A stretch of 64,000 nt of DNA from contig NZ_VMNK01000009.1 of assembly GCF_007625155.1 (NCBI RefSeq), positions 97,560 through 161,559 of the forward strand, given 5' to 3'. The stretch is from Denitromonas halophila (GTDB taxonomy: Bacteria; Pseudomonadota; Gammaproteobacteria; Burkholderiales; Rhodocyclaceae). The notes under the pieces were generated by a model that saw only the letters and a program-made list of their open reading frames with translations, was not told the DNA's origin and did not search any database. Of this stretch, positions 8,820 to 17,452 are shown piece after piece. Every line of letters starts with the position of its first letter. Positions within the stretch are counted from its first letter, which is position 1. The position numbers and the translations under genes are program-made.

Positions 8820-11483
8820 ATGGAACTGGCTCCCGTGCCCCGAGAACCCGACGATCTTTTCGTCCCCGACCTGACAGAAGGGGCCGAAGCTGGCTTGTAT
8901 CTGTCCTTGTTCGAACTCATGAACGAGGGGCTGATCATCGCCAGCGACGAAACGATCCTGGAGGTCAACAGCGCCGTCTGTCGCTTGCTGGAGCGCAGCT
9001 ACCGCGATCTGGCCGGCCAACCGCTGTCCTCGCTGTTCCCGACTGAGCGCGCGTTTCTCAAGGCCCGCGGCGCCCTGTTCATCCAGGGCGAGATGCGCGG
9101 CAGCCTGCGGGTCGGCCTGCCCGGCGGACGCGAGCGCGATCTGAGCTATGTCGCCGCCGCGCGTATCCGGCCCGGCGTGCACGCCCTGATCCTCAGCCCC
9201 GACCCGGTCACCGGACTCACCCCCAATGTGCAACGCGCCGCCGACGCCGTCTGGCCGCGCCTCGCCGCCGCACTCGACCAGGCGGCGCTGGTTGTTGATG
9301 CCCGCGGCAAGATCATGGCCGCCAACGCGCCGGCCCGCCGTCGTTTCTCGCGCGAAGGCGGCGCCCTCACCGGACTCCCGTTATCGGCACTATGCTCACT
9401 CAGTGACCCCGCCCGCGAATCCGGGCCGGTCACCGTCACGCCCACCGATGGCGCCCCGGCCATGCACGGTCGCCTGTTGGCGGGGCCGGAGCCCGGCTGG
9501 CAGGTGCTGCTGCTGAGCGCATCCTCGCCGGTCGCTGCAGTGGACACCCGCGCCAGTCAGGTGTTTCGCCATGCCCCCCAGGCCATGCTCGTCGTGCGCG
9601 GCAGCGACCACACCATCCTCGCCGCCAACGACATGGCTGCCACGATGCACGGCCGGGAGCGCTCGGCACTGGTCGGCATGCGCCTCTCGACACTTCGCAG
9701 CGACACCGTCAGCACGCTTGAGAGCGGCAACTGGCAGTGGCTGGGCGGCGGCAAGTCCTTCACCGCGCACACTCAGGCCCAGGCCCTTGACGGCACCCAC
9801 AGCGAATGGCTGATCGTCCACGGCGGCGCCAGCACATCGGCTTCGCCGGTCGATTTCGACATCTTCAGCACCAATGCGCGCGCGGTTATCGTGACGGACG
9901 CCGAACACAAAATTTTGTCGATCAATGCCGCCTTCACCACGCTGACCGGGCTCGACATCCACGCCTTGCGCGGCAAGCCACTCGCCGACGCCGCCAGTGG
10001 CCGGCAGGACGATGCGTTTTTTGAGCGTTTGCAGAGCAGCCTTGGCACCCATCAGGCCTGGCAAGGCGAGTTCTGGCTGCGCAACCGCAAGGGCGAAGCC
10101 TTCCCGGAATGGCTGTCGTTCAACAGCGTGCTCAACGCCGACGGTGCCACCGTGGCCCACATCGGGCTGTTCAGTGATCTCTCCGCCCGCAAGCAAGCCG
10201 AAGCGCGCAGCGACTATCTGGTCAATCACGACGCGATGACGGGCCTGCCCAAGGCCCATTTCATTCGGGCGCGATTCACCGAGCTCACCCCCGGCGCGCT
10301 GCGAAAACAGCAGCATCTGGCGCTGACCTTTGTGGACATCGACCAGTTCAAGCAGATCAACACTGCCCATGGCACCGCGCAGGGAGATCAGGTGCTGCAG
10401 CAATTCGCCACCCGCATCCGTCAATGCAGCCCCCGAATTCAACTGGCACGTGTGGGCAGCGATCGCTTTCTCGCCCTGATTCATGGCGTCGAACTGCTCA
10501 GTGACGTCACGCGCGAAGTCCACGCCTTGCACGACGCCATCAAGACCCCCTTCAAGGCAGGCCCGGTATCCGTGACGCTCACCGCCAGCCTCGGTGCGGC
10601 GGTGTTTCCCGGCGACGGCGCTGACTTTGACGAGCTGTGCGCACTGGCCTCGGCCGCACTCGAGCGCGCGCGCCTCGAAGGCCCGGGCGCCGTGCGCTTT
10701 CATACGGATGAGCTCAACACGGCAAGCTTTGAACAAGCCGCACTCGAGCGCTCACTCGCGCACGCCCTTGAGCGCGATGAACTGGTCATGTACTTTCAGC
10801 CCGTGGTGGACGCGCAGACCGGATGCATCATTGCCGCCGAGGCGCTCGTTCGCTGGCAGCATCCCGACATGGGCCTCGTCCCGGCCCATCAGTTTCTCCC
10901 CATTGCACAAAGTGCCGGACTTGACCTGGAGATCGGCCGCCAAGCCCTGCGGATGGTGTGCCGGCACGCGGCCGAATGGCACCAGGCCGGCCAGACGACA
11001 CCCGTCGCCATCGGTGCCACCGAGCACATGCTGACTTACGGGCGCCTGCAAGAAACCTTGCTCGAAGTGCTCGCCGAAACCGGCTTGCCGGCCAGCGCCA
11101 TCGAACTCAATCTGCCCGAAAGCTGCTTGACGCAGGACCACGACGATCTGGTCAAAGCACTGTACGCCCTCGACAACGCCGGGGTGCGCCTCGCCATCAC
11201 CGGCGTTGGCGCCACGCCGCTGCCGCTCGCCCGGCTTCGCCAGCGCCCGGTCCATCGGCTCAAACTGGACCGCGCGCTGATTCGCGATCTGACCCATGCC
11301 GACAACCACAGCGTTCTCGCCGCAACCCTTGCAGCATCGGCCGCGCTGGGTTTGCGCCTGCAGGCGGTCGGCGTCGAATCCATTGAACAGCAAGACGCCC
11401 TGCTCGCCCTCGGTTGCCATCGCCAGCAGGGGCGACTATTCGCTGCCCCGCTCGCACCGGACGATTTCGCCCAGCTGCTATAG
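8820..11483 (+). CDS. multi-PAS protein with degenerate GGDEF and EAL domains
   Basis: An 887-residue cytoplasmic signalling protein. Three or four PAS-like segments occupy about residues 20-465, the clearest beginning FELMNEGLIIASDETILEVN and ITDAEHKI-like VIVTDAEHKILSINAAF. A GGDEF domain follows (about 468-630; HDAMTGLPKAHF, FVDIDQFKQIN) whose signature reads G546-S-D-R-F. The EAL domain (about 640-887) retains E674-A-L-V-R and a late LKLDR, but the metal-binding DDFGTG is replaced by T794-G-V-G-A-T, the Asn of the N-x-S region is absent (IGATEH) and AEGVET reads AVGVES. Catalysis by either domain is therefore unlikely by comparison with the families, leaving a receptor or scaffold role. 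It has no close operon partner. Confidence 0.88.
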   Translation: MELAPVPREPDDLFVPDLTEGAEAGLYLSLFELMNEGLIIASDETILEVNSAVCRLLERSYRDLAGQPLSSLFPTERAFLKARGALFIQGEMRGSLRVGLPGGRERDLSYVAAARIRPGVHALILSPDPVTGLTPNVQRAADAVWPRLAAALDQAALVVDARGKIMAANAPARRRFSREGGALTGLPLSALCSLSDPARESGPVTVTPTDGAPAMHGRLLAGPEPGWQVLLLSASSPVAAVDTRASQVFRHAPQAMLVVRGSDHTILAANDMAATMHGRERSALVGMRLSTLRSDTVSTLESGNWQWLGGGKSFTAHTQAQALDGTHSEWLIVHGGASTSASPVDFDIFSTNARAVIVTDAEHKILSINAAFTTLTGLDIHALRGKPLADAASGRQDDAFFERLQSSLGTHQAWQGEFWLRNRKGEAFPEWLSFNSVLNADGATVAHIGLFSDLSARKQAEARSDYLVNHDAMTGLPKAHFIRARFTELTPGALRKQQHLALTFVDIDQFKQINTAHGTAQGDQVLQQFATRIRQCSPRIQLARVGSDRFLALIHGVELLSDVTREVHALHDAIKTPFKAGPVSVTLTASLGAAVFPGDGADFDELCALASAALERARLEGPGAVRFHTDELNTASFEQAALERSLAHALERDELVMYFQPVVDAQTGCIIAAEALVRWQHPDMGLVPAHQFLPIAQSAGLDLEIGRQALRMVCRHAAEWHQAGQTTPVAIGATEHMLTYGRLQETLLEVLAETGLPASAIELNLPESCLTQDHDDLVKALYALDNAGVRLAITGVGATPLPLARLRQRPVHRLKLDRALIRDLTHADNHSVLAATLAASAALGLRLQAVGVESIEQQDALLALGCHRQQGRLFAAPLAPDDFAQLL

Positions 11484-11787
11484 ACCCAGAAAGCCGCAGC
11501 TGGCCGCTTGCCGGTCTTGGGAGGCTATTGTGGGTATTGACTGTTTCGGTGCCGACCGCCATCACCCACCGGGTGAGAGCGCTACGCGCCCGATTGCGTG
11601 CCTGACGGACTACCTGACGGGCTGCCTCATCTGGCAACAGAGGGAGCAGAGGCCGCTCCTGCCGCCTCCTCGCGCCTTGTCAAACAACCGGCCAGACGCA
11701 CACCCGGGCGCGTCCAACTACCGTGTCCTGGTCAAACGAAAACGCCTCCCCGAAGGGAGGCGCTTCAAACCACTCTCGCGCGGCGAA
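11484..11787. other. convergent intergenic region without a visible gene
   Basis: About 300 bases between the convergent PAS-GGDEF-EAL gene and pntB. Reading frames crossing it are antisense extensions and do not look like proteins. The only recognisable element is the pntB terminator near its right end. Confidence 0.6.
11734..11762 (-). terminator. intrinsic terminator of the pnt operon
   Basis: On the minus strand a perfect 8-bp stem CGCCTCCC / GGGAGGCG closed by a stable TTCG tetraloop is followed by TTTTCGTTT. It lies 26 bases after the pntB stop codon, exactly where the operon should end. Confidence 0.88.
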
Positions 11788-13158
11788 TCAGCCTTCCATC
11801 GACTTCACATGGGAGATGATCTCGCCCACGGCCTGCTGCGCCGAGCCGTAGAGCATGCTGCAGTTTTCTTTGTAGAACAGTGCGTTCTCGATACCCGAGT
11901 AACCCGTGCCCTTGCCGCGCTTGATGACGATCACGTTCTGCGCCTGATCGGCATTGAGAATCGGCATGCCGTAGATCGGGCTGGACTTGTCGGTACGCGC
12001 CGTGGGGTTAACCACGTCGTTGGCACCAATCACCAACGCGACATCCGAAAGCGAGAACTCGGCGTTGATCTCTTCGAGGTCGAAGATCTTGTCGTAAGGC
12101 ACGCCGGCCTCCGCCAGCAACACGTTCATGTGCCCCGGCATGCGCCCGGCCACCGGGTGGATGGCGAACACCACTTCGACGCCGGCCTCTTCAAGCAACT
12201 GGCTCATTTCCCAGACCTTGTGCTGCGCACCGGCCACCGCCATACCGTAACCCGGCACGATGATGACCTTGTTGGCGTAGCGCATGGTAGCCGCGGCATC
12301 GAGTGCACCCATTTCGCGCATCGAGCCTTCAATCGCCTCACCTCCCTGCGCCTCACCCGTCATCGGGGTGAACAACACGTTGGTGATGGGCCGGTTCATG
12401 GCCTTGGCCATCAACTGGGTGAGCAAGGTGCCAGAGGCGCCAACCACGATACCGGCCACGACCAGCGCCGGATTACCCAACACATAACCCTCAAAGCCCA
12501 CGGCCAGACCGGTGAAGGCGTTGAGCAACGAGATCACCACCGGCATGTCGGCACCGCCGATCGGACTGGTGACGATGACGCCAAGCGCCAGCGACAGCAC
12601 AAAGAACAGCACGATCGCCCAGCCGTCCGGATCGGTGGCCGTGACAATGGCCAGGCCGAGAATGCCGACCACGGCCGCCAGCCCCACGTTGAGCTGGTTC
12701 TGCATCGGGAAGCGATACGCCTTCTTCATGATGCCTTGCAGCTTGGCGTAGGCCACGCAGGAGCCGGAGAAGGCCACCGAGCCGATCAGCGCACCAAGCA
12801 CGGCCAGCAGCGCCACCATGCCACCATGCATCTCGCCACGCGCGAACTCGACCGCGGCAATCGCCGCCGCCGCGCCACCACCCATGCCGTTATAGATGGC
12901 AACCATCTGCGGCATGTCGGTCATGGCCACGTTCTTGCCCGACCACCATGCCACGGAACCGCCGATCACCATGGCAACGATCATCAGCGCAAAGTTCTGC
13001 ATGCCCGGCCAGAACAAGGTGACAAGGGTCGCGGCGATCATCGCCCAACCGGCCCAGACGATGCCTTTGCGGGCGGTCGCAGGGGAGCTCATCGCCTTCA
13101 GGCCGAGGACGAACACCACGGCCACGGCGACATAGGAAATATCAATGAACCACTTCAT
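11788..13158 (-). CDS. pntB: NAD(P) transhydrogenase subunit beta PntB
   Basis: A 456-residue membrane subunit of proton-translocating transhydrogenase, which couples hydride transfer from NADH to NADP+ to proton entry. The first 270 residues form many hydrophobic helices (for example GSVAFSGSCVAYAKLQG), followed by the NADP(H)-binding domain III with VIIVPGYGMAVAGAQHKV, HPVAGRMPGHMNVLLAEA, GANDVVNP and VIVIKRGKGTGYSGIEN. Length is that of the family. The ATG overlaps the stop codon of pntAb by one base, and a terminator follows, so it is the last gene of a three-gene operon. Confidence 0.96.
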   Translation of the reverse strand: MKWFIDISYVAVAVVFVLGLKAMSSPATARKGIVWAGWAMIAATLVTLFWPGMQNFALMIVAMVIGGSVAWWSGKNVAMTDMPQMVAIYNGMGGGAAAAIAAVEFARGEMHGGMVALLAVLGALIGSVAFSGSCVAYAKLQGIMKKAYRFPMQNQLNVGLAAVVGILGLAIVTATDPDGWAIVLFFVLSLALGVIVTSPIGGADMPVVISLLNAFTGLAVGFEGYVLGNPALVVAGIVVGASGTLLTQLMAKAMNRPITNVLFTPMTGEAQGGEAIEGSMREMGALDAAATMRYANKVIIVPGYGMAVAGAQHKVWEMSQLLEEAGVEVVFAIHPVAGRMPGHMNVLLAEAGVPYDKIFDLEEINAEFSLSDVALVIGANDVVNPTARTDKSSPIYGMPILNADQAQNVIVIKRGKGTGYSGIENALFYKENCSMLYGSAQQAVGEIISHVKSMEG

Positions 13159-13457
13159 TATTCGGCCCCCTTCTTCTTGCCCGCCTTGAACATCGCGAGC
13201 ATGCGCTCGGTGACCACGTAGCCGCCGGCCGCGTTGGCTGCGCCGAGCAACACGGCGAAGAAGCCGAGCGTCAGTTGCAGCGGGCTGTCGGGGTCAGCGT
13301 GCCCCATCACCACCATGGCGCCGATCAGCACCACACCGTGGATGAAGTTGGAACCGGACATGAGTGGGGTGTGCAGAATAACGGGCACACGGGAAATGAC
13401 TTCGTAACCGGTGAATGCCGCCAGCACGAAAACGTATAGATAGACAATGCCTTCCAT
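13158..13457 (-). CDS. pntAB: NAD(P) transhydrogenase subunit alpha part 2 (PntAb)
   Basis: A 99-residue membrane protein equal to the C-terminal membrane part of E. coli PntA. It has three or four hydrophobic helices (LYVFVLAAFTGYEVI, IHGVVLIGAMVVMG, LGFFAVLLGAANAAGG) and the hallmark VPVILHTPLMSGSNFIHG. In this lineage the alpha chain is split into two genes, as in Rhodospirillum rubrum. It sits 15 bases downstream of pntAa and is joined to pntB by a one-base overlap. Confidence 0.94.
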   Translation of the reverse strand: MEGIVYLYVFVLAAFTGYEVISRVPVILHTPLMSGSNFIHGVVLIGAMVVMGHADPDSPLQLTLGFFAVLLGAANAAGGYVVTERMLAMFKAGKKKGAE

Positions 13458-13472
13458 GATCGTACCCTCCGG

Positions 13473-14597
13473 TTACAGGCCGAGAATCTGTTTGACACCT
13501 GCGTGACGCAGTTGCCCGTCGTGGGTCAGGCAGCAACCGGCCATCACCTCGTCTTCCCAGTCCATCGTCAGCACGCCGTCCTTGATGAAGGGGCTGATGA
13601 AGTTGAACAGGTTCTTGGCGTACATCTCGGAGGCGTGCACCGGCATGCGGCTGGTGATGTGCGTCGGACCGACGACGAGCACGTCGTTGATCCAGGTCTT
13701 CTCGCCGGCCACCGTGCCTTCGACGTTGCCACCACTCTCGGCGGCCATGTCGACCACCACCGCGCCCGCCTTCATGCCTGCCACCATGGCGGCGGTAATG
13801 ATCACCGGCGCCTTGCGGCCCGGAATGGCGGCTGTGGTGATGAGTGCATCGCACTGCGACACCGCTTTGGCCAGTTTTTCGGCCTGCTTGGCTTTTTCTT
13901 CGTCGGTCAGCTCACGGGCATAGCCGCCCAGACCGGCCGCCGACACGCCGGTGTCGACAAATTTGGCACCCAGCGATTCGATCTGCTCACGGGTTTCGGG
14001 GCGCACGTCGTACGCTTCGACCATGGCGCCGATACGCCGCGCGGTGGCAATGGCTTGCAGACCAGCCACACCAGCGCCGATCACCAGCACCTTGGCCGGA
14101 CGGATGGTGCCCGCCGCATAGGTGAGCATGGGGAAAAACTTGGGCGAATGGTCCGCCGCGATCAACGCGCACTCGTAGCCGGCGACGGCCGCCTGCGAGG
14201 ACAGCCCGTCCATGCTCTGCGAACGACTGATGCGCGGCAGCAACTCCAGCGCGAAAGAAGTGATGTTCTTTTCCATCATCCGCTCGGCGCGCTTGGCGTC
14301 GAACCACGGCTGGAGGAATCCGAGCACCACGGCACCAGGCTTGAGCTTGCCGATGCGCTTGAGCGACGGCGGCTGAACACCGAGCAGAATGTCGGCGGCA
14401 GCGCAGACGTCGACATCTTCGTCGACCCAGGTGACCGACTCGAAGGCTTCGTCGCGAAAGTGCGCGGGAACACCGGCGCCTTTTTGCATGACGACTTCAG
14501 CGCCCAATGCGAGATACTTTTTGACCACGTCCGGAACGACGGAGAGCCTTCGCTCTCCAGGCGTCGTTTCCGCCGCAATACCAATGACTAATGGCAT
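13473..14597 (-). CDS. pntAA: NAD(P) transhydrogenase subunit alpha part 1 (PntAa)
   Basis: A 374-residue soluble NAD(H)-binding subunit (domain I) of transhydrogenase, related to alanine dehydrogenase. It begins MPLVIGIAAETTPGERRLSV and contains the Rossmann segment VLVIGAGVAGLQAIATARRIGA and the mobile-loop region before AVVVDMAAESGGNVEG. The frame extends ten codons upstream, but the ATG at 14597 is preceded by GGGAG at proper spacing and matches the family start. It is the first gene of the pnt operon and is divergent from corA. Confidence 0.95.
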   Translation of the reverse strand: MPLVIGIAAETTPGERRLSVVPDVVKKYLALGAEVVMQKGAGVPAHFRDEAFESVTWVDEDVDVCAAADILLGVQPPSLKRIGKLKPGAVVLGFLQPWFDAKRAERMMEKNITSFALELLPRISRSQSMDGLSSQAAVAGYECALIAADHSPKFFPMLTYAAGTIRPAKVLVIGAGVAGLQAIATARRIGAMVEAYDVRPETREQIESLGAKFVDTGVSAAGLGGYARELTDEEKAKQAEKLAKAVSQCDALITTAAIPGRKAPVIITAAMVAGMKAGAVVVDMAAESGGNVEGTVAGEKTWINDVLVVGPTHITSRMPVHASEMYAKNLFNFISPFIKDGVLTMDWEDEVMAGCCLTHDGQLRHAGVKQILGL

Positions 14598-14708
14598 GTA
14601 ACACTCCCTGTTTGCAGAAAACATCAAACCTGCGGGTGGTCATCTTCTGCTGCGGCACCTCTCCCAAGCTCGGGCCGGCATGATGGGCGACTGCTCCCCG
14701 TGGCGACT

Positions 14709-14736
14709 ATCATACTGAATCGCTCAGCATGGTAAA
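14709..14736 (-). promoter_or_regulatory. candidate sigma-70 promoter of the pnt operon
   Basis: On the minus strand TTTACC (14736-14731) and TATGAT (14714-14709) are separated by 16 bases, in the divergent region before pntAa. The -10 matches five of six positions and the -35 four of six. The leader would be about 105 bases. Confidence 0.4.
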
Positions 14737-14757
14737 ACCTGTCACAGCGAACGTACC

Positions 14758-15873
14758 ATGCCCAAAGGCCAGGACGAACCCCCCCGCATGAAAAAGAGAC
14801 GCAGCACATCCCACAGTCGGAAAGCCGGTTTGCCGCCGGGCACGCTCGTGCACATCGGCGAAATCCGCGCCGATCACACCACGCTGACCTCGATCAGCTA
14901 CGACAGCGCGCACTTCACCGAGAAGCTGCTCTCCACCGTCGAACCGACGCCCCAACGCGTCGGCCCGCACGAGTTCACCTGGCTCGATGTGCGTGGCCTG
15001 CGTGATGTCACCTGGCTGGGCAACCTGGGCAAGCAGTTCAACCTGCACCCCCTGATCCTTGAGGACATCCTCAACACCCATCAGCGCTCGAAGGTCGAAG
15101 ACTACGGCGACGTGCTGTTCTGTGTGGTGCGCCTGTTCGCGTGGGACGCCACCAGCCAATCGTTGGAGTCCGATCAGATCAGCCTGGTATTAGGGCGAAA
15201 TTTTGTGCTGTCGTTCCAGGAGCGCTCCACCGGCGTGTTCGAGCCCGTACGGGAGCGACTGCGCGCACCGGGCACGCCGCTGCGCAACAAGCCGATCGAT
15301 CACCTCGCCCACGCGCTGATCGACAGCATCGTCGACCGCTATTTCCTGGTGGTTGAGGGCCTAGACACCGCCGCCGCGCCGGTCGAAGACGCCGTGCTCA
15401 CCCATCCCACGCCCGCCATCCTTCGAACCATCAACGGATTGCGCCATGAGGTGCAGACCATCCGCCGCGCCATCACGCCGCTGCGCGAGGTACTGATGAC
15501 ACTCAACCGCGGCGAGAGCCGTTTTTTTGGGGACGAGGTGCGCCCCTATCTGCGGGACGTACTCGATCATACGATGCATGTCCAGGAAGACCTGGACAGC
15601 GTGCGCGACGTGCTCAGTGGCGCACTGGAAATCTATCTATCGAGCGTCAGCAACCGACTGAACCTCGAAGTCCGGGTGCTGGCGGTGCTGACCACACTGT
15701 TTTTGCCCGCGACACTCATCGCCGGCGTCTTTGGCATGAACTTTCAGGACATGCCCTGGCGCGATGTTCACGACGGGTTCTGGCTAGCGATCAGCCTGAT
15801 GGCCGTCACCGCCACCGTCCTTGCGGCCATTTTCTGGCGCAGGAAGTGGCTCAAGACCGACGACCCGAATTAG
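14758..15873 (+). CDS. corA: CorA-family divalent cation transporter
   Basis: A 371-residue inner-membrane protein. The long N-terminal part is the cytoplasmic funnel (FTWLDVRGLRD, LHPLILEDILNTHQRSKVEDYG), and two transmembrane helices lie at the C-terminus (about 305-330 and 342-360). The family hallmark GMN is present in AGVFGMNFQDMPW between them, and the protein ends in a basic cytoplasmic tail. The family conducts Mg2+, Co2+ or Ni2+ as a pentamer. No clear Shine-Dalgarno precedes the ATG at 14758; an in-frame ATG at 14788 is an alternative. A ZntB-like role cannot be excluded. Confidence 0.9.
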   Translation: MPKGQDEPPRMKKRRSTSHSRKAGLPPGTLVHIGEIRADHTTLTSISYDSAHFTEKLLSTVEPTPQRVGPHEFTWLDVRGLRDVTWLGNLGKQFNLHPLILEDILNTHQRSKVEDYGDVLFCVVRLFAWDATSQSLESDQISLVLGRNFVLSFQERSTGVFEPVRERLRAPGTPLRNKPIDHLAHALIDSIVDRYFLVVEGLDTAAAPVEDAVLTHPTPAILRTINGLRHEVQTIRRAITPLREVLMTLNRGESRFFGDEVRPYLRDVLDHTMHVQEDLDSVRDVLSGALEIYLSSVSNRLNLEVRVLAVLTTLFLPATLIAGVFGMNFQDMPWRDVHDGFWLAISLMAVTATVLAAIFWRRKWLKTDDPN

Positions 15874-15885
15874 CGCCCGACACGC

Positions 15886-16665
15886 TCAGTGCAGCGGCCC
15901 CAACGGAGAGGCCTCGGGCGGCACATCGATCAGCCGCACCACCGCCAGCGACACATTGTCGCCCTCACCTTTGGCGCGTTCGCGCGCCTGGGAGATCAGC
16001 GCCTGGCAGGCATCGCGCGCACTCATGGTGGACAGGATCTCGCCGATCTCCAGATCAGTGAAATACGCCCACAGGCCGTCCGAGCACAACAAGAAACTGT
16101 CGCCGCCGATCAGCGGCGCCACACCGGCCAGATCGACTCGCGGCTCACGATCGCTTCCCAGGCAGGAGAGCAAGACGTTGCGGTGCGGGTGCGTCAGCGC
16201 ACCAGCCTCATCCAGTCGGCCTTTGCGCTGCAGCTCGCCAACCAGTGAGTGATCGGGGCTGCGGTAGATCACCTGGTCGCCACGATAGTGATAGAAGCGA
16301 GAGTCGCCGCAATGCACCCAGTCCGCGCGATCGGGTTGCAGCAAAAAGGCCACGGCGGTGCTGTGCGGATCCTGCTCACTGGTAAAGCGGGTGAGTTTGA
16401 TGACCAGATGACTTTCGTGGACGATGCTGGTGAGCAGCATCTCGGGCGTTTCCTCTCGCGGCGCAAAGGCCTCGAAATTCTGTCGCGCCTTGAGCAGCAC
16501 CTGCTCGGCCGCCATCGCGCCACCCGTGTGACCGCCCATGCCATCGGCGAGCACCGCCATCATCATGCCCGGTTTGTCGGGGTGGCCAAAAATCGCCACG
16601 CGATCTTGCTGTTCGACGCGATCGCCCTGATGCCGCGCGACGCAGGTTTCAACCTTGAGTGCCAT
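15886..16665 (-). CDS. PP2C-family serine/threonine protein phosphatase
   Basis: A 259-residue metal-dependent protein phosphatase. Metal-binding motifs are visible: RVEQQDRV (first Asp region), LADGMGGHTGG, CGDSRFYHYRG, and LLCSDGLWAY, as well as the conserved HSLVGEL and NVLLSCLGSD segments. It has no transmembrane part, so it is the soluble stand-alone form that removes phosphate from Ser/Thr. The ATG at 16665 was chosen; a TTG five codons upstream is also possible, and neither has a good Shine-Dalgarno. No kinase lies next to it in the window, so its target cannot be read from context. Confidence 0.88.
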   Translation of the reverse strand: MALKVETCVARHQGDRVEQQDRVAIFGHPDKPGMMMAVLADGMGGHTGGAMAAEQVLLKARQNFEAFAPREETPEMLLTSIVHESHLVIKLTRFTSEQDPHSTAVAFLLQPDRADWVHCGDSRFYHYRGDQVIYRSPDHSLVGELQRKGRLDEAGALTHPHRNVLLSCLGSDREPRVDLAGVAPLIGGDSFLLCSDGLWAYFTDLEIGEILSTMSARDACQALISQARERAKGEGDNVSLAVVRLIDVPPEASPLGPLH

Positions 16666-16789
16666 AGGGATGCTGTTCAAGTCCGTTCTATCGCCCTGAT
16701 GGGGGCTTTGTTTTTATCGTGCCGCAGAGCGCCAAGGCTGCATGGTATCGTTTCGCCCAATACCTCGCATCTACCGGAATACATATCCC

Positions 16790-17230
16790 ATGCAACTTGG
16801 ACGCGGTTTTAACGAAATCTCGGTCGGCACATGTTTTGACAGCAGCATGACGCTGACCGAAACGCATCTTGTGCTCGGCGCAGGCCTGTTTGGCGACTTC
16901 AACCCGCTGCATGTCAATCAGCACATGGCCGAGGGTAGCCGCTTCGGTGGGCGCATTGCCCATGGCTACCTGACTACATCGTTCATGGCCGCCGCGCTCG
17001 GCATGCTGTTTCATGGCACGGCGCACGCCTATCTCGAACATACCTCGCGCTTCAAGGCGCCGGTACGCGCAGGCGACACCTTGACCATCGCGTGGACGGT
17101 GACCGCATTGACGCCCAAGCCGCAGCACGACGCGGGCATCGTGGTGCTGTCCGGGATATGCACGAATCAGAATGGGGAAGTGGTGGCAGACGCCGAGGCC
17201 AGCATGCTGATCGGCAACAACCGCGCCTGA
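16790..17230 (+). CDS. MaoC-like hotdog dehydratase
   Basis: A 146-residue single-hotdog protein of the MaoC / (R)-specific enoyl-CoA hydratase type. The hydratase signature is seen in LFGDFNPLHVNQHMAEGSRF followed by GGRIAHGYL, with Asp and His placed as in the catalytic dyad. Such enzymes hydrate enoyl-CoA or dehydrate 3-hydroxyacyl-CoA. The ATG at 16790 fits the family start better than the upstream in-frame start. It stands alone between divergent and convergent neighbours; the acyl substrate is unknown. Confidence 0.8.
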   Translation: MQLGRGFNEISVGTCFDSSMTLTETHLVLGAGLFGDFNPLHVNQHMAEGSRFGGRIAHGYLTTSFMAAALGMLFHGTAHAYLEHTSRFKAPVRAGDTLTIAWTVTALTPKPQHDAGIVVLSGICTNQNGEVVADAEASMLIGNNRA

Positions 17231-17452
17231 GCCAGATGATCGCTCACACGCTGACAGGCCACGTTCTCGCGCGAGACTCGCGACGACGGGCTTGAGGACG
17301 CTCACACCCAATCGCTCGAAAGGGGGACGCCGGAACGCGGGACGACGGCAGGCACGATCTCCATGCCCCGCAGTAACGGCCGCCCCCGAAGCATCTTGAG
17401 GGCTTTGGCGAGTGAAGCGTGAAAAGTGTCACACCTCACCCGCCCGGGGGCT

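Noticed and set aside
9396..10736. 446-residue minus-strand frame opposite the PAS-GGDEF-EAL gene
   Set aside because: Shadow of the coding strand with no domain content.
11296..13221. 641-residue plus-strand frame across pntB
   Set aside because: His/Arg/Gln-rich composition with no domain; mirrors the third-position bias of pntB on the other strand.
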